A stretch of DNA of 48,502 nucleotides from Candidatus Lactobacillus pullistercoris (lineage in GTDB: Bacteria > Bacillota > Bacilli > Lactobacillales > Lactobacillaceae): positions 1 through 48,502 of the forward strand of contig JAHLFT010000031.1 in NCBI GenBank assembly GCA_018883635.1. The letters are read 5' to 3'. The translations under genes were made by a program, and so were the position numbers. Below, piece by piece: positions 45,932-48,502 of this stretch. The notes below the pieces were generated by a model. The model had not been told where the DNA came from and did not search any database. It saw nothing but the letters and a program-made list of their open reading frames with translations. How positions within the stretch are numbered: the first letter of the stretch is position 1; each line of letters starts with the position of its first letter.

Positions 45932-46136
45932 AGTTTGATAACCTCTTTCTTAATCTTTTGGTTGGGAAAAGCTAAGAAGCGCTTCATCCCTTTACGTTCA
46001 CTTATTTTACCATTAACCTCTTAAGTTTGGAACTGTCAGAGCCCGATTTAATGCATTTTTCTAAGTTTTTTGGTTAAAAATTAAAATTTAGTAACTGATT
46101 TATCAAAAATATAGCTAATTTCAAGCTTGTCATACC

Positions 46137-46163
46137 TTAAAGCGATTACATATTTGCTATAAT
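46137..46163 (+). promoter_or_regulatory. cre-like site over the promoter of the Gfo/Idh gene
   Basis: TTAAAGCGATTACA (13/14 to cre) followed by extended -10 TGCTATAAT. Confidence 0.45.
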
Positions 46164-46214
46164 TTAAATTACTTATTAATGTTTAAAAATAAAAATGAAA
46201 GTGAAAGGTAGAAT

Positions 46215-47189
46215 ATGAAATTATTGATAGCAGGCTCAGGAAAAATCGTGCAAGATTGGTTAACAATCACAAAAGATCTGAAAGAGACACAATTATGCGG
46301 AATTACTGCAACTACTCGAAGTCTAGCTAAGATGCAAAAATTTGCTAGCGAATATGGTATTGAAGAAGTTTATACCGATTATGATACTGCTTTGAAAGAG
46401 ACTTCTGCTGATACTGTTTATGTTGCAGTAATTAATTCTTTACATTTCGAATTTGCTAAAAAGGCACTTCTCGCGGGTAAAAACGTCATTTGTGAGAAGC
46501 CCTTTACAGTTACTTTAGAAGAATTCCTAGAATTAAAGAAAATAGCTTTAGATAAAAAGTTAGTTCTAGTTGAAGCGATAACCAATCAATATTTGCCTAA
46601 TTTTTACCTTTTGAAAAAGAAAATAAAAACTCTTGGTAAAATCAGAATAGTTTCAATGAATTATTCCCAGTATTCTAGTCGCTATGATGCATTTAAAAAG
46701 GGTGAAATTTTACCAGCTTTTGATCCTAAAAAAGCTGGTGGTGCTCTAATGGATTTGAATATCTATAATATTCATCTTTTAGTTGGCTTATTTGGAAAGC
46801 CTAAAAATGCTAAGTATTATGCAAATATGCAGCGCGGAATCGATACTTCAGGAATTTTGTTTCTAGATTATGGTGATTTTAAAGCTGTTTTGATTGCTGC
46901 TAAGGATGCCGGGGCACCAATTACTTCGACAATTGAGGGTGAAGAGAAAAGCATTGTTATTAATGGGCCAACTGGTGAAATTAAATCATTTGATCTTTTT
47001 CATAATAGTGATCATCTTGAACATGTTGAAAAAGAAGATTATCCGCACCGGATGTATGATGAGTTTGTAAAATTTGAAAAAATTATTGCTAAGCATGATA
47101 TGAAAGAAGTTGAACAAATTTTAGATCACAGTGAGGATGTCATGAGGGTTTTAGATTTGGCTAAAAAGAGTACTAAAGCAGAAGATTAA
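46215..47189 (+). CDS. Gfo/Idh/MocA-family oxidoreductase
   Basis: MKLLIAGSGKIVQDWLTIT...; NVICEKPFTVTLEE; GGALMDLNIYNIHLL. Confidence 0.9.
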   Translation: MKLLIAGSGKIVQDWLTITKDLKETQLCGITATTRSLAKMQKFASEYGIEEVYTDYDTALKETSADTVYVAVINSLHFEFAKKALLAGKNVICEKPFTVTLEEFLELKKIALDKKLVLVEAITNQYLPNFYLLKKKIKTLGKIRIVSMNYSQYSSRYDAFKKGEILPAFDPKKAGGALMDLNIYNIHLLVGLFGKPKNAKYYANMQRGIDTSGILFLDYGDFKAVLIAAKDAGAPITSTIEGEEKSIVINGPTGEIKSFDLFHNSDHLEHVEKEDYPHRMYDEFVKFEKIIAKHDMKEVEQILDHSEDVMRVLDLAKKSTKAED

Positions 47190-47267
47190 TTACTATATTA
47201 CTTTTATTACAGATTATTACAATAATCGCAGCAAAAATAATATTGGAGTAACCATTCTCATATATTC

Positions 47268-47295
47268 TTGAAATACTTTCCTTGTAGTATATAGA
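47268..47295 (+). promoter_or_regulatory. Sigma-A promoter of the apf gene
   Basis: TTGAAA-N16-TATAGA. Confidence 0.4.
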
Positions 47296-47350
47296 CTGTC
47301 GAAATTGATAGACAGAAATACAGATAAAAAATTCTTAAGGAGAGATTTCT

Positions 47351-48067
47351 TTGAAATTAAATTCATTCTTAACTAAATCATTTGCTTTAGCAGCTCTTTC
47401 ACTTGCTGGAATTGTTGCTGTCGATACTATCAATAATAATGATGCACAAGCAGCTGTTGTTCAAAACGATGCAAGTGTATATCGAGTATATAAGGCAACT
47501 ACTGTTTACAATAATTACGAAAATGGAGTTGCAACTGGACAAGTTTTAGATGCAAACACTGATTGGAAAGTTATTAAGACTGCTTATGATACACAGGGCA
47601 ACAAGTGGTATGATCTTGGTAAAAACCAATGGGTAAAGGTTGAAAATGTTGTAACAACTCAAACTCAATCACAAGTACAAACGCAGACACAATCTAATTC
47701 ACAAAATACAAATTATAATGCTAACAACAATAATAGTTCTGTAAATTCATACAGTAACTACAATAGTTACAATACTAGCAATTATGCTCCTGCTAAATCA
47801 TATAGTTACAAGCCAGCTAAGTCTTACACTTCAACTGCAACTGGCTCTGAAGCCAGTGCTAAAGCATGGATTGCAGGGCGTGAATCTGGTGGCTCATACA
47901 GTGCAAGAAATGGCCAATACATTGGAAAATACCAACTTTCATCATCATATTTAGGTGGCGATTATTCTGCAGCTAACCAAGAAAGAGTAGCAGATAGATA
48001 CGTTAAGAGCCGTTATGGTTCATGGAATGCTGCTAAGAGTTTCTGGCAAGCAAATGGTTGGTACTAA
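47351..48067 (+). CDS. apf: Aggregation-promoting factor-type surface protein
   Basis: Signal peptide; QNTNYNANNNNSSVNSYSNYNSYNTSNY linker; C-terminal WIAGRESGGSYSARNGQYIGKYQLSSSYLGGDYS...SFWQANGWY. Confidence 0.9.
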   Translation: MKLNSFLTKSFALAALSLAGIVAVDTINNNDAQAAVVQNDASVYRVYKATTVYNNYENGVATGQVLDANTDWKVIKTAYDTQGNKWYDLGKNQWVKVENVVTTQTQSQVQTQTQSNSQNTNYNANNNNSSVNSYSNYNSYNTSNYAPAKSYSYKPAKSYTSTATGSEASAKAWIAGRESGGSYSARNGQYIGKYQLSSSYLGGDYSAANQERVADRYVKSRYGSWNAAKSFWQANGWY

Positions 48068-48087
48068 AAATAATTAGTAATAATTTT

Positions 48088-48122
48088 GAAAAAAGCTCGC
48101 AATTAAGTTTGCGGGCTTTTTG
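48088..48122 (+). terminator. Rho-independent terminator
   Basis: aaagctcgcaa-ttaagt-ttgcgggctttttg. Confidence 0.75.
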
Positions 48123-48202
48123 TAGATTACTAAATTCACCGATTGTAAAATTAAATTGAACACTTGATAGAAAATAAAAAGTCCATTTGGACCTGTTTGA
48201 TA

Positions 48203-48502
48203 GAATGTTAATAAGCGTGATGTGTTTGAGCATTGGGAATGTGATCTTGTTTTAGGCCATAAGACCAAGGACGACGAAGTGCTGCTAACTTTGTCTGAAC
48301 GCATGAGCCGTGAGTTCCTAATTATTAAAATCCAGATAAAACAGCTGCCAGTGTAATGAATGCCTTTAAAAATCTGCGCAAGCAATACAGCGAGCATTGG
48401 AACGATATCTTTAAAACTATTACGACTGATAATGGTTCTGAATTTGCGGATCTATCTCAGCTGGAAGATATTTCCAAATCACTAGTTTATTATGCTCATC
48501 CA
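48203..48502 (+). mobile_element. Degenerate IS30-family transposase fragment (continues past window edge)
   Basis: NKRDVFEHWECDLVLGHKTKDDEVLLTLSERMSREFLIIKI / PDKTAASVMNAFKNLRKQYSEHWNDIFKTITTDNGSEFADLSQLE; frame disrupted near 48333. Confidence 0.75.

Noticed and set aside
1-48502. CRISPR array, rRNA or tRNA genes
   Set aside because: No regularly spaced repeat array and no recognisable rRNA/tRNA sequence on reading both strands; a tool such as tRNAscan-SE or a CRISPR finder would be needed to exclude formally

Overview
AT-rich Firmicutes chromosome segment, most likely Lactobacillus sensu stricto (johnsonii/gasseri/acidophilus-like, judged from Apf, HU, glf and codon usage; no database search run). 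From left to right: (i) a pyrimidine locus (pyrF-pyrE with a PyrR-type attenuator; divergent MFS transporter-pyrD), then a SNF2 helicase. (ii) An accessory patch with two type II toxin-antitoxin (TA) pairs. (iii) A partial menaquinone/DHNA locus: thioesterase, menB, menE and an MFS transporter. (iv) HU and a mosaic region with two more TA pairs, pseudogenes (CAP-domain surface protein, AgrC/GHKL kinase, MATE transporter, GH3 enzyme) and GtrA/GT2 genes. (v) A ROK kinase-glf module. (vi) A roughly 14 kb cluster with a LysR regulator, a nitronate monooxygenase-like flavoprotein, two acyl-CoA dehydrogenases, a CaiB-type CoA-transferase, EtfBA, an acyl-CoA ligase, a thioesterase, two MFS transporters, a PanT-like ECF S component and pantothenate kinase. 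(vii) A second, degenerate ROK-glf module, a degenerate tyrosine recombinase, a second HU, a Gfo/Idh oxidoreductase, Apf and an IS30-type remnant. The best candidate for an undescribed system is (vi). It resembles the caffeate-reduction (car) and carnitine (cai/fix) pathways, but it lies in a fermentative lactobacillus and is bracketed by direct ROK-glf repeats. A second strong candidate is a PyrR-type hairpin immediately upstream of the ribosome-binding site of the MFS gene beside pyrD.
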